Shown here: piece by piece, positions 52,470 to 60,074 of the stretch
Layout: each line of letters starts with the position of its first letter
How positions within the stretch are numbered: the stretch's first letter is position 1
NCBI GenBank assembly: GCA_031291075.1
Contig: JARLJS010000160.1
Location: forward strand, 1-60,074
Reading direction: 5' to 3'
DNA: 60,074 nt
Source of the DNA: Nevskia sp.
GTDB lineage: Bacteria > Pseudomonadota > Gammaproteobacteria > Nevskiales > Nevskiaceae
Notes under the pieces: generated by a model
What the model was told of the DNA's origin: nothing
Databases searched by the model: none
The model's input: the letters and a program-made list of their open reading frames with translations, nothing else
Made by a program: the position numbers and the translations under genes

Positions 52470-53537
52470 TTGACCATCCGCAAAATCGTCCACATCGACA
52501 TGGATGCCTTTTACGCATCCGTCGAGCAACGGGATGACCCGGGCCTGCGCGGCAAACCGGTCATCGTGGCCTGGCGCGGCAACCGCTCCGTGGTCTGCGC
52601 CGCTTCGTACGAGGCCCGGACCTTCGGCGTCCGCTCGGCGATGCCTGCGGCCCGCGCGGAGCGTCTCTGCCCCGAGGGCATCTTTGTACCGCCGGACTTC
52701 GCCCGCTATCGCGCTGTGTCACAGCACACGCGGGAAATATTCCGGCGCCACACGGACCTGGTGGAACCCCTTTCGCTCGACGAAGCTTATCTCGACGTCA
52801 CCGAGAACAAAGGCGGCCTGCCCAGCGCCACCGATGTGGCGCGCACGATCCGGGCGCAAATCCTGGAGGAACTCGAGCTGACGGCGTCGGCAGGCGTGGC
52901 CCCCAACAAGTTCCTGGCCAAGATCGCGTCGGACTTCCGCAAGCCGAACGGCCTGTTCGTGATCAAGCCGGACGACATCGACAGGTTCCTGCTGCCGCTG
53001 CCGGTCGGCCGCCTGCCGGGGGTCGGCAAGGTGATGGAGGGGAAGCTGGCCGCACTGGGCATTGCCACGGTGGCGGAGCTGCGCGCAATCGAGCGCCCGG
53101 CGCTGGAAGCCCGCTTCGGCCGCTACGGCGGCCGCCTGCATGAGCTGGCGCGCGGCATCGACCAGCACGCCGTGGTGCCGCATCGCCCCACCCAATCCAT
53201 CTCCGCCGAGGACACGTTCGAGCAGGACGTGCCGCTGGACGGAACCGAACCGATGATCCGGCGCCTGGCCGAAAAGACCTGGGCCGCATCGCTCAAGGAA
53301 TCCCGCGTTGCCCGCACCGTGGTGCTCAAGCTCAAGACCAGCGACTTCCACATCATGACGCGCAGTCATACCCCCGAATCGCCGCCCGCCTCCTGCGAGG
53401 AATTGACCCGGATCGCGCTGGCGCTGCGCGAGCGCGTCGGGCTGGACGCGCGGGTGCGCTATCGGCTGGTGGGGGTGGGTCTGAGCAATTTCGAGGATCG
53501 TGACGAACTGCGCGCCCAGCAGGCGCTATTCCAGTAG
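52470..53537 (+). CDS. dinB: DNA polymerase IV (Y-family, translesion)
   Basis: A 355-residue protein. Catalytic blocks are HIDMDAFYASVEQRDDP (first two metal-binding positions) and PLSLDEAYLDVT (Asp/Glu pair). SYEARTFGVRSAMP, the helix-hairpin region GRLPGVGKVMEGKLAALGI and a little-finger domain follow. The C-terminus ends RAQQALFQ, short of an obvious long beta-clamp tail, although QQALF resembles a QxxLF clamp motif. The start appears to be TTG 52470 with GGGA upstream; no ATG fits the family N-terminus. No SOS box is visible. Confidence 0.94.
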   Translation: MTIRKIVHIDMDAFYASVEQRDDPGLRGKPVIVAWRGNRSVVCAASYEARTFGVRSAMPAARAERLCPEGIFVPPDFARYRAVSQHTREIFRRHTDLVEPLSLDEAYLDVTENKGGLPSATDVARTIRAQILEELELTASAGVAPNKFLAKIASDFRKPNGLFVIKPDDIDRFLLPLPVGRLPGVGKVMEGKLAALGIATVAELRAIERPALEARFGRYGGRLHELARGIDQHAVVPHRPTQSISAEDTFEQDVPLDGTEPMIRRLAEKTWAASLKESRVARTVVLKLKTSDFHIMTRSHTPESPPASCEELTRIALALRERVGLDARVRYRLVGVGLSNFEDRDELRAQQALFQ

Positions 53538-53543
53538 ACGCGC

Positions 53544-55034
53544 TCAGCCACCTTCGGCCAGGGCATCGGCGTCCCACAAGTCCCTGCCCGGATCCTCGGT
53601 CGAGATCAGGACCAGGGTCTGATCGGGCCGCATCTGCCCGGCGGCCTCGCAGGCCCAGCCGAGGGCGTAGGCCGTCGCCTTGGCCAGCGCGATGCCCTCC
53701 AGCCTGGCCAGCTCGCGCAGCGCCCGCTTGGCCGAGCTCTCACCGGCCTGCACCCGCTCAACGCGGCCGGTCTCCTGCAGCCAGCGATGTTCGCGCACCA
53801 GGCTGACGCACTCCACCCCCTGCAAGGAGCTTTGGGTCAGACGCCATTTGTCCGACGAGCGCATGTTGGTGTTCGGGTCACGGCCGGCGACCACCTCGAC
53901 GGACTGCAGCTCCGAGATCGGCTGCACCAGGACCAGCCGGCTCTGCCGATCCGCGATGAATGCGGGGAACAGCGCCAGCGCATCGATGTTGTCGCCGGAC
54001 CGCGCCACCAGCAGGCTCGGCGGCGGCTGCCCCAGCTCGGCCAACTGGCGCCGGCACTCGCGGCCGACCACCGCGGCGAATTCGTGCGACAGCGCCGTAT
54101 AGGGTTCCGGGGCGCCCTCGAGGCCGAACACGACGAATGTCTCCTCCGGACTGCCCGCCCAGTGCAACAGGGCCCACTCGCGCGCGTTGTCGCTGCTGTG
54201 TCCGCCTTCGTCCGGGCGCTCCATCAACCTGGCGCCGAGCAGGCGGATGCGGAAGGTGACAGCGGGGTGGCGGGCATGATCCTCCGGTGTCATGAACACC
54301 ACCGCTTCCATACCCAGCCGCGCGGCGATCGAAGCGGTCAGCACACCGCGGCGTCCGTCGACGGTAAAGGTCACCAGGGTCTTGCGGCCGAGGCGCTGCG
54401 CCAGCAGCGCCTGCCCCACCACGCTGATGATCAGCTGCGTATCCTGCGGCAACAGGTCCTCGCGCTTGAGGTGGATCTGCGCCCCGCCGATCTGTTCGGA
54501 CAGGCGCCGAAGCTGCAACAGGGGCGCGGGCCGCCGCGCCAGATAGGCCAGCTCCAGCTCCAGTTGCCGGTGCAGGGGCGGCTCGGCGCCAAGGGTGCTC
54601 ACCGCGTCCGCCAGCGCCTGGAAATGGGCGGTGAAACGCTCGTCGTCGCCGAGGCGACGTCCCTGCGCGAGCGCCTTCTCCGCATCGACGGTCATGCCGA
54701 CGAATTCGATGCGATCGCTGCCCTCGATGGAGAAAAGCTGCGCACCCGGTATCAGCATCCGTCCCATGCTCAGGCACCGGCGCCATTCCGGCGAGGCGCC
54801 CTTGTCGGCAACCAGCACGGCAAGCTCCTGCGCCTGGCTCAGGAACGGCTCGGCACGCTGCGTCTCGTAGTACAACTCGAGCAGCCTCAGCCGCAGCGCG
54901 ACGTTGTCCGGCTGGGCCGTGATCTGCCCCGTCAGCTCGGCGACGAGCCGGTCGTAATGCGAGGGTAGTACCTTGTCGATCGCCGTCTCCGGTGGTGCCA
55001 GCCGGATTTTGCTCCTGTATTCGCGCCCCGTCAC
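53544..55034 (-). CDS. Tryptophan-synthase-beta-fold protein lacking the PLP lysine (putative pseudoenzyme)
   Basis: A 496-residue protein. An N-terminal helical, TPR-like region (about 25-150, DNVALRLRLLELYYETQ) precedes a fold-type II domain homologous to TrpB (about 165-490). The homology is clear: RPAPLLQLRRLSEQIGGAQI, HLKREDLL, VGQALLAQRLGRK, LARLEGIALAKATAYAL. The catalytic segment is lost. Where TrpB has GGAHKTNQ, this protein has QDTQLIIS, so the Schiff-base lysine is Leu201 and the preceding His is Gln. TrpB's ETGAGQHG is FTVDGRRG, and the phosphate loop GGGSNA is RSGDNIDA. PLP catalysis is very unlikely. GTG 55034 is the only start covering the N-terminal domain, with a weak ribosome site. 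Confidence 0.8.
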   Translation of the reverse strand: MTGREYRSKIRLAPPETAIDKVLPSHYDRLVAELTGQITAQPDNVALRLRLLELYYETQRAEPFLSQAQELAVLVADKGASPEWRRCLSMGRMLIPGAQLFSIEGSDRIEFVGMTVDAEKALAQGRRLGDDERFTAHFQALADAVSTLGAEPPLHRQLELELAYLARRPAPLLQLRRLSEQIGGAQIHLKREDLLPQDTQLIISVVGQALLAQRLGRKTLVTFTVDGRRGVLTASIAARLGMEAVVFMTPEDHARHPAVTFRIRLLGARLMERPDEGGHSSDNAREWALLHWAGSPEETFVVFGLEGAPEPYTALSHEFAAVVGRECRRQLAELGQPPPSLLVARSGDNIDALALFPAFIADRQSRLVLVQPISELQSVEVVAGRDPNTNMRSSDKWRLTQSSLQGVECVSLVREHRWLQETGRVERVQAGESSAKRALRELARLEGIALAKATAYALGWACEAAGQMRPDQTLVLISTEDPGRDLWDADALAEGG

Positions 55035-55205
55035 ACCAGGGTACGCGCCAGCCGGTGGCCGGCAGGCCAGGCCGCTTGCGCGCAGAGGTCATGGCCTGGC
55101 GCTGCCGGATGGCGCACGCTCCGCGGTGATCATGCAAGTGTCACCCGAAATTGATTAATCTTTGACCACCCTTCGAATTCCCCTCAACTCTTCAGGAGAG
55201 ACGCC

Positions 55206-56135
<930 letters not shown>

Positions 56136-56202
56136 GGCGGCGCTGCCCCGGATATGATGGCCGGACAAGCCAAGTAAAGGCCTCCGGCCCAGGGGAATTG
56201 TT

Positions 56203-56691
56203 GTGACCAGCATCGGTAAACGCGAAGTCAGCCTGCGCTTCCTGGCGGAGCCGGGCGACGTCAATTTCGGCGGCAAGGTCCACGGCGGCACCGTGATGAA
56301 GTGGATCGACCAGGCCGGCTACACCTGCGCGGTGAGCTGGAGCGGCCGCTACTGCGTCACCGTCTACGTCGGCGGCATCCGCTTCATCCGGCCGATCCGC
56401 ATCGGCGACGTGGTGGAGGTGCGGGCGCGGGTCATCTACACCGGTAACAGCAGCATGCACCTGTCGGTGGACGTGCAGGCCGGCGATCCCCGCCAGGGCC
56501 GCTTCGAGAAGACCACCCACTGCGTGATCGTGTTCGTGGCCCTGGACGAAAACGGCAAGCCGGTACCGGCCCCGCACTGGGAGCCGCAGACGGACGAGGA
56601 CCGGCAGCTGCAGGCCTACGCCCGCAAGGTGATGAGCCTGCGCACCGCCGTCGACGAGGAAGCGACGCGGATGTTTCCGACCGCGGGCTAG
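56203..56691 (+). CDS. Hotdog-fold acyl-CoA thioesterase
   Basis: A 162-residue single hotdog domain of the YciA/BACH type. GDVNFGGKVHGGTVMKWID contains the conserved catalytic-loop Asn and Gly; GIRFIRPIRIGDVVEVRARV and NSSMHLSVDVQA complete the family pattern. It hydrolyses medium- or long-chain acyl-CoA. The start is GTG 56203, with AGGGGA upstream. Its TAG stop is the CTAG end of the family B element. Confidence 0.92.
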   Translation: MTSIGKREVSLRFLAEPGDVNFGGKVHGGTVMKWIDQAGYTCAVSWSGRYCVTVYVGGIRFIRPIRIGDVVEVRARVIYTGNSSMHLSVDVQAGDPRQGRFEKTTHCVIVFVALDENGKPVPAPHWEPQTDEDRQLQAYARKVMSLRTAVDEEATRMFPTAG

Positions 56692-56782
56692 AGCATTTTC
56701 TCTTTACGTGCACATTCTTTCCCCTCTCCCGCAAGCGGGAGAGGGGAACAACATGTATGCATCTAAACTAAAGATGCCCTAA
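56688..56782 (+). mobile_element. Family B inverted-repeat element (MITE-like), intact copy
   Basis: A 95-bp element bounded by CTAG (56688-56691) and CTAA (56779-56782). The ends are imperfect inverted repeats: TAGAGCATTTTCTCTTTACG on the left, and TTAGGGCATCTTTAGTTTAG as the complement of the right. The middle is a strong CCCCTCTCCCGC-AA-GCGGGAGAGGGG hairpin. It exactly fills the space between the convergent thioesterase and MBL genes, whose stop codons lie in its terminal tetranucleotides. Confidence 0.8.
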
Positions 56783-57630
56783 TCGAGGTATTTCGGGAAT
56801 TTCGGCAGCGCCTTGAAGTCGATCGGGTCGTGCTGCACCACCAGCCGGCCCTTGGTGTTCTTCAGGATGGTGTTGACGCGATCGATCGAGGCCAGGGTGT
56901 CGGCGCGCTCGACGTTGAACGGCGGCACGCGGCGGTACCTGAAGTTCTCGCGCAGGTGATAGAGATCGCCGGACAGGATCACGGTGCCGGCCTTGCTCAG
57001 GCGCAGTTGCAGCGACTGGTGCCCCGGGGTGTGGCCGGGGGTGCGCAGGATGCGCACGCTGCCGTCGCCGAACACGTCGTAGTCGGTGTCGATCATCTGC
57101 GTCTTGGCGGTCTTGTAGGCGCTCAGGGTGTCGACGTCGACGAACGGCCCCGGCTTGCTCAGGGCCCAGTCCAGCTCGGCCTTGTTGATGATCCAGGTGG
57201 CGCCGGGGAACTCGTTGGCATTGCCGGTGTGGTCGAAATGGAAGTGCGAGAACGCCAGGAAGCCGATGTCCGCCGGCGTCAGGCCGATCTGCTTGAGCTG
57301 ATCCGGCAGCCTGACATCCACCCAGGTGTGGACGCCGCTGTTCTCGACCCCGCCCTTGTTGTCGGCCAGCTTGTCGCCGAGGCCGGTATCCCACAGCAGG
57401 TTGCCCTTGGGATGACGGATCAGGTAGCAGGGATCGACCAGGGTGCCGGGCTTGCCGTCGTACTCGCCGGTGTCCGAGAACATGGCCATGTCCTTGAGCT
57501 GCACCCGGCCGCAGTCCAGCGCGTACAGCCGCACCTGTTTGACCTCGTCGGCGGCAAGCGCCGGGCCGAGGACGGAAGCGAGCGCCAACAACGCGCCGCC
57601 GAACACGCGCAGCAGGATCGAACGGGACAT
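56779..57630 (-). CDS. Exported MBL-fold hydrolase, AHL-lactonase-like
   Basis: A 283-residue protein. A signal peptide (about 1-27, ending GPALAA) precedes a metallo-beta-lactamase fold with SHFHFDHTG (HxHxDH), TPGHTPGHQSL and SGDLYHLREN. This is the pattern of the N-acyl-homoserine lactonase/AttM branch. It may degrade lactones or other esters in the periplasm. The family members I know best (AiiA, AttM) are cytoplasmic, so export is a difference. GGAGG lies upstream of the ATG. Confidence 0.87.
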   Translation of the reverse strand: MSRSILLRVFGGALLALASVLGPALAADEVKQVRLYALDCGRVQLKDMAMFSDTGEYDGKPGTLVDPCYLIRHPKGNLLWDTGLGDKLADNKGGVENSGVHTWVDVRLPDQLKQIGLTPADIGFLAFSHFHFDHTGNANEFPGATWIINKAELDWALSKPGPFVDVDTLSAYKTAKTQMIDTDYDVFGDGSVRILRTPGHTPGHQSLQLRLSKAGTVILSGDLYHLRENFRYRRVPPFNVERADTLASIDRVNTILKNTKGRLVVQHDPIDFKALPKFPKYLD

Positions 57631-57712
57631 CGGGGCCTCCTTGCAGTGGCGGGGAGTGCCGATTCTAGCCGGTGTCCGCGCGGCGGCAAGATCCGATGCG
57701 CCCGCGCCGTTT

Positions 57713-58519
57713 TCAGCCGAACACCACCACGCTCTGCCGGCTCAGCGCCACCGCCCTGCCGCCGGGGCTCCACAGCACCGCGCTCTGGCCCAGGTAGCCG
57801 TCGCCGCCGGCGGTGACCTCGGCGTCCATCAGCCAGTAACCGTCCGGCGCGGCATCGTAGCGCTCGGTCAGCAGCTCCAGCGTCCAGGTCATGGAGCTGG
57901 CCATGGCCGGCTTGCTCAGCAGCGACAGCGCCGGCGAAGGGATGGCATCGGCCAGGGCGATGACCTGCGCCTCCCCTTCCACGCCAGGGCCGGGGAAAGG
58001 CTCGTGCCGCAGGCGCACGTAGATCCGCGTGCGCGGCTGCGCAGCGCCGGAGAACGGGAAGCCACCCTCGGCCCAGCGCTGCTCCACGTTGCGCACGAAC
58101 TCCGGCATCATGCCGGGCAGGAACGGCACCTGCTGCGCTTGTTGCGCGCTGCGCGCCACTTGCGGTGGCGGCGGGTCGATGGCGATGGCCGAGGGCCGGG
58201 TGGCGCCGAAGATGCCCAGCGCCACGCAGGCGGCCTGGCCGGCGTCGAGGATGCGGGCCTCGACCTGGGTCGCGGACTTGCCGGTCCGCAGCACGCGCGC
58301 CTCGATGCGCACGGTGCCGGGCGGCACGGGGGCGATGAAACTCACCTGCAACGTACGCAGCGGCAGCGCGGCGGGCACCAGTGCGCGCATCGCGCGCACC
58401 GCCAGCGCGGCCTGCAGCCCGCCGAACGCCGTGCGGCCCTGCGACCAGCTCGGCGGAATTGCGGCCGACCAGGCCCCATCGCGCTCCGTAACGGAGGCCA
58501 GCACCTCGGAATACAGCAT
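57713..58519 (-). CDS. Double-hotdog acyl-CoA thioesterase family protein
   Basis: A 268-residue protein with two fused hotdog domains (TesB-like). The N-terminal half has FGGLQAALAVRAM and LRTLQVSFIAPVPPGTVRIE; the C-terminal half ends GQSAVLWSPGGRAVALSRQS, with the YLGQSA region typical of the second domain. It probably hydrolyses a CoA ester. It starts two bases after the SDR stop, so the two form an operon. Confidence 0.87.
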   Translation of the reverse strand: MLYSEVLASVTERDGAWSAAIPPSWSQGRTAFGGLQAALAVRAMRALVPAALPLRTLQVSFIAPVPPGTVRIEARVLRTGKSATQVEARILDAGQAACVALGIFGATRPSAIAIDPPPPQVARSAQQAQQVPFLPGMMPEFVRNVEQRWAEGGFPFSGAAQPRTRIYVRLRHEPFPGPGVEGEAQVIALADAIPSPALSLLSKPAMASSMTWTLELLTERYDAAPDGYWLMDAEVTAGGDGYLGQSAVLWSPGGRAVALSRQSVVVFG

Positions 58520-58521
58520 CC

Positions 58522-59370
58522 CTACTCCTGTTGACCCTGGTCCTGCCGGCCCCGCTCGCGCCGCTTCTGCACGTAGTTGAGTGTGGCCACCATGCCCTTG
58601 TAGAACTGCCCCATCATCATCAGGGTGGTGCCCGGCAGCGCCGCGGTGGCCACGTGCAGCGCATGCGCCGGCACGGTGGAGCGGAACGCCGGGTGCGACT
58701 TGACCGCGCCCACGATCCAGCCGGCCGCCTTGGCCACGTCCATCTGCGGCACGTACTTGTAGATCTCGGTCGGCGCCGTCATTGCCGTCTTCACCAGGGG
58801 GTAGTTCAGGCTGGTGACGGTGATGCCCTTGTGATTCAGCTCGATCCGCAGCGAGCGCGAAAAAGAATCGAGAGCGGCCTTGCTGGCGGTATAGGCGGCG
58901 AAACGCGGCGGGTTGGTCAGCACCGCGGCGCTGGATACGTTGATGACGTGGCCCTGCCCCTGTTGCAGCATGCGCGGCAGCAGCCGCAGCGTCATGCGCA
59001 CTGCGGCGAAGTAGTTGATCTGCATGGTGCGCTCGAAATCGTGCGGGCGGTCCACCGATTCCCGCAGCGACCGCCGGATCGAGCGCCCGGCGTTGTTGAC
59101 CAGCACGTCGACCCGCTCGTGCTCGGCCAGGATCGCCGCGCAGCAGGCGTCGACCGAGTCATTGTCGGTCAGGTCGGCCGGGTAGATGTGGGCATTGCCC
59201 CCTTCCGCCACGATCTCCTCGCGCACCCGCTCCAGCTCATCCCTGCGTCGCGCCACCAGGCAAACGTTGGCACCGGCCCGCGCCAGCTGCTTCGCCGCCG
59301 CTTCGCCGATGCCGCTGGAGGCGCCGGTGATGACGATGGTAAGGCCTGGGGAATGATTGTTTTTGGGCAT
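58522..59370 (-). CDS. Short-chain dehydrogenase/reductase
   Basis: A 282-residue [25 protein letters not shown] (basic, favouring NADP), [15 protein letters not shown] and YTASKAAL are all present. The C-terminal extension (about 235-282) has a hydrophobic segment and a basic tail ([15 protein letters not shown]), suggesting membrane association. It is similar in layout to bacterial DHRS-type SDRs acting on lipids. It is the first gene of an operon with the double-hotdog thioesterase. Confidence 0.9.
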   Translation of the reverse strand: MPKNNHSPGLTIVITGASSGIGEAAAKQLARAGANVCLVARRRDELERVREEIVAEGGNAHIYPADLTDNDSVDACCAAILAEHERVDVLVNNAGRSIRRSLRESVDRPHDFERTMQINYFAAVRMTLRLLPRMLQQGQGHVINVSSAAVLTNPPRFAAYTASKAALDSFSRSLRIELNHKGITVTSLNYPLVKTAMTAPTEIYKYVPQMDVAKAAGWIVGAVKSHPAFRSTVPAHALHVATAALPGTTLMMMGQFYKGMVATLNYVQKRRERGRQDQGQQE

Positions 59371-59557
59371 GTGCTGGGTCTTCGATCCGGGCTGAGATTA
59401 CAGCATACTCGTCCGTATGGTTAAGCTGATTCGCCGCGGAGACGCAGCCGGCTGGTCAATCCAACCAGTGCCGGCGCCGTCATGCCCCCCTCTCCGTTGA
59501 GTTTGAATCCAAATGGCCGCAGATTGCATCCAATGGAGGTCATTCGAGGAGTTCCCC

Positions 59558-59854
59558 ATGGCCGTTTTCCTGTTCCTGTGCCTGCTGGCCGCGCTCGGCG
59601 GCCTGTGGCTGCTGTTGAGCCTAGTGTGGCTGATGTTCCGGGCGGCGTTCTGGCTGCTTGGCACTGTGCTGGGCCTGGTCGTCGGTGGCCTGGCGCTGCT
59701 GGTGGTGGGCGCGGTCGGCTTGGCCCTGCTGCCGCTGGCCGGCCTGCTGGCGCTGCCTTTCGCCCTGCCCTTGCTGCTGGTGGCGGGGCTGGTCTGGCTG
59801 CTGCTCCGGAGTTCGCGCGGCCGGATGCCGACACCGGCGCCAATCGGGCGCTGA
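59558..59854 (+). CDS. Small, highly hydrophobic membrane protein
   Basis: A 98-residue protein that is almost entirely Leu/Ala/Val/Gly from residue 2 to 85 (VFLFLCLLAALGGLWLLLS, then GLALLVVGAVGLALLPLAG). It probably forms three TM helices, followed by a short basic tail (RSSRGRMPTPAP). GAGGAG precedes ATG 59558; the longer ORF start at 59513 lacks a site. No family is recognised. It is divergent from the SDR at 58522. Confidence 0.65.
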   Translation: MAVFLFLCLLAALGGLWLLLSLVWLMFRAAFWLLGTVLGLVVGGLALLVVGAVGLALLPLAGLLALPFALPLLLVAGLVWLLLRSSRGRMPTPAPIGR

Positions 59855-59864
59855 GCGAGGCTAC

Positions 59865-60074
59865 CTAGGGCCTGTTGACCATTACTTTGGCACTGCGACG
59901 GGGTGCGGCGGCGACACGGTGCCGCGAAGCGTGGGGTGCGGGAGCCGCCGCATACGGCCCCTCCCGCTCCACCGCGCTTCGCGCGCTCCGAGTCGGGGCC
60001 GTTTTTCGCGCAGTGCAAGGAACGAGCGACGCGGTGTACTGGAAGTACATGAGGAGCGAGAGACGTGGCAATGC
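59865..60074 (+). repeat. Family C repeat element, running off the window
   Basis: It starts with CTAG-GGCCTGTTGACC, exactly shared in inverse orientation with 22837-22852. Inside are GC-rich palindromic blocks and a perfect TGTACT-GGA-AGTACA (60035-60049). The sequence near the right edge, GTGGCAATGC, resembles the inverse of TTTGGCACTGCG near the left end, suggesting long inverted arms. No credible ORF is present. Confidence 0.6.

Overview
The window is high-GC chromosomal DNA with tightly packed genes. The gene content points to a heterotrophic, lipid- and hydrocarbon-using gammaproteobacterium, most likely of the Nevskiales/Solimonas group; that placement is inferred from gene content, not measured. 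Supporting genes are an AlkB alkane hydroxylase fused to rubredoxin, a fused isobutyryl-CoA mutase (IcmF), a Baeyer-Villiger-type monooxygenase, six short-chain dehydrogenases (one broken), several thioesterases and lipases, a DUF3450/ExbB/ExbD/TonB system, SelO, YaeQ and Pol IV.

Layout. 1-242: tandem 64-65 bp repeats made from the 3' part of tRNA-Glu(UUC), ended by a rho-independent terminator. 287-2281: two small membrane proteins and an NAD-isocitrate dehydrogenase. 2471-7729: a partner-switching module (STAS antagonist, MBL-fold protein, CHASE2-PP2C phosphatase, HATPase anti-sigma kinase) wrapped around a FecR-domain/OmpA-lipoprotein pair. 7976-14416: cold-shock protein, SDR, BVMO and its divergent TetR regulator with a nested palindromic operator, a secreted Cys-rich repeat protein, a serine hydrolase and a patatin. 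14456-15466: an acyltransferase broken by an in-frame amber codon. 15787-22319: a five-gene TonB operon with two unusual fusions (DUF3450-ExbB and TPR-DUF1329). 22849-28439: ADH, an SDR pseudogene, XRE regulator, SDR, rhodanese, GreB and an HSDL2-like SDR. 28584-33105: lipoprotein, MMPL exporter with a C-terminal cNMP-binding domain, LolA-like protein, DUF1244. 33229-38519: NDH-2, SelO, CSS-EAL phosphodiesterase and a voltage-sensor-only membrane protein. 38639-45613: IcmF, MASE2-GGDEF, AlkB-rubredoxin, YaeQ. 45651-53537: FNR-box-controlled cytochrome c, esterase, a frameshifted PAS-PAS chemoreceptor, a PAS-GAF-GGDEF-EAL phosphodiesterase, Pol IV. 53544-60074: a TrpB-fold protein without its PLP lysine, SDRs, thioesterases, an AHL-lactonase-like MBL protein, a small membrane protein and a repeat running off the end.

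Two themes stand out. First, three families of short inverted-repeat elements end in CTAG/YTAR tetranucleotides, and those ends supply the stop codons of flanking genes. In two cases the element exactly fills the space between convergent genes. Second, the window is rich in rearranged or degenerate domains: a TrpB pseudoenzyme, a degenerate GGDEF, a DUF1329 domain on a TPR scaffold, and an exporter carrying a nucleotide sensor. No complete insertion sequence, prophage or CRISPR array is present.
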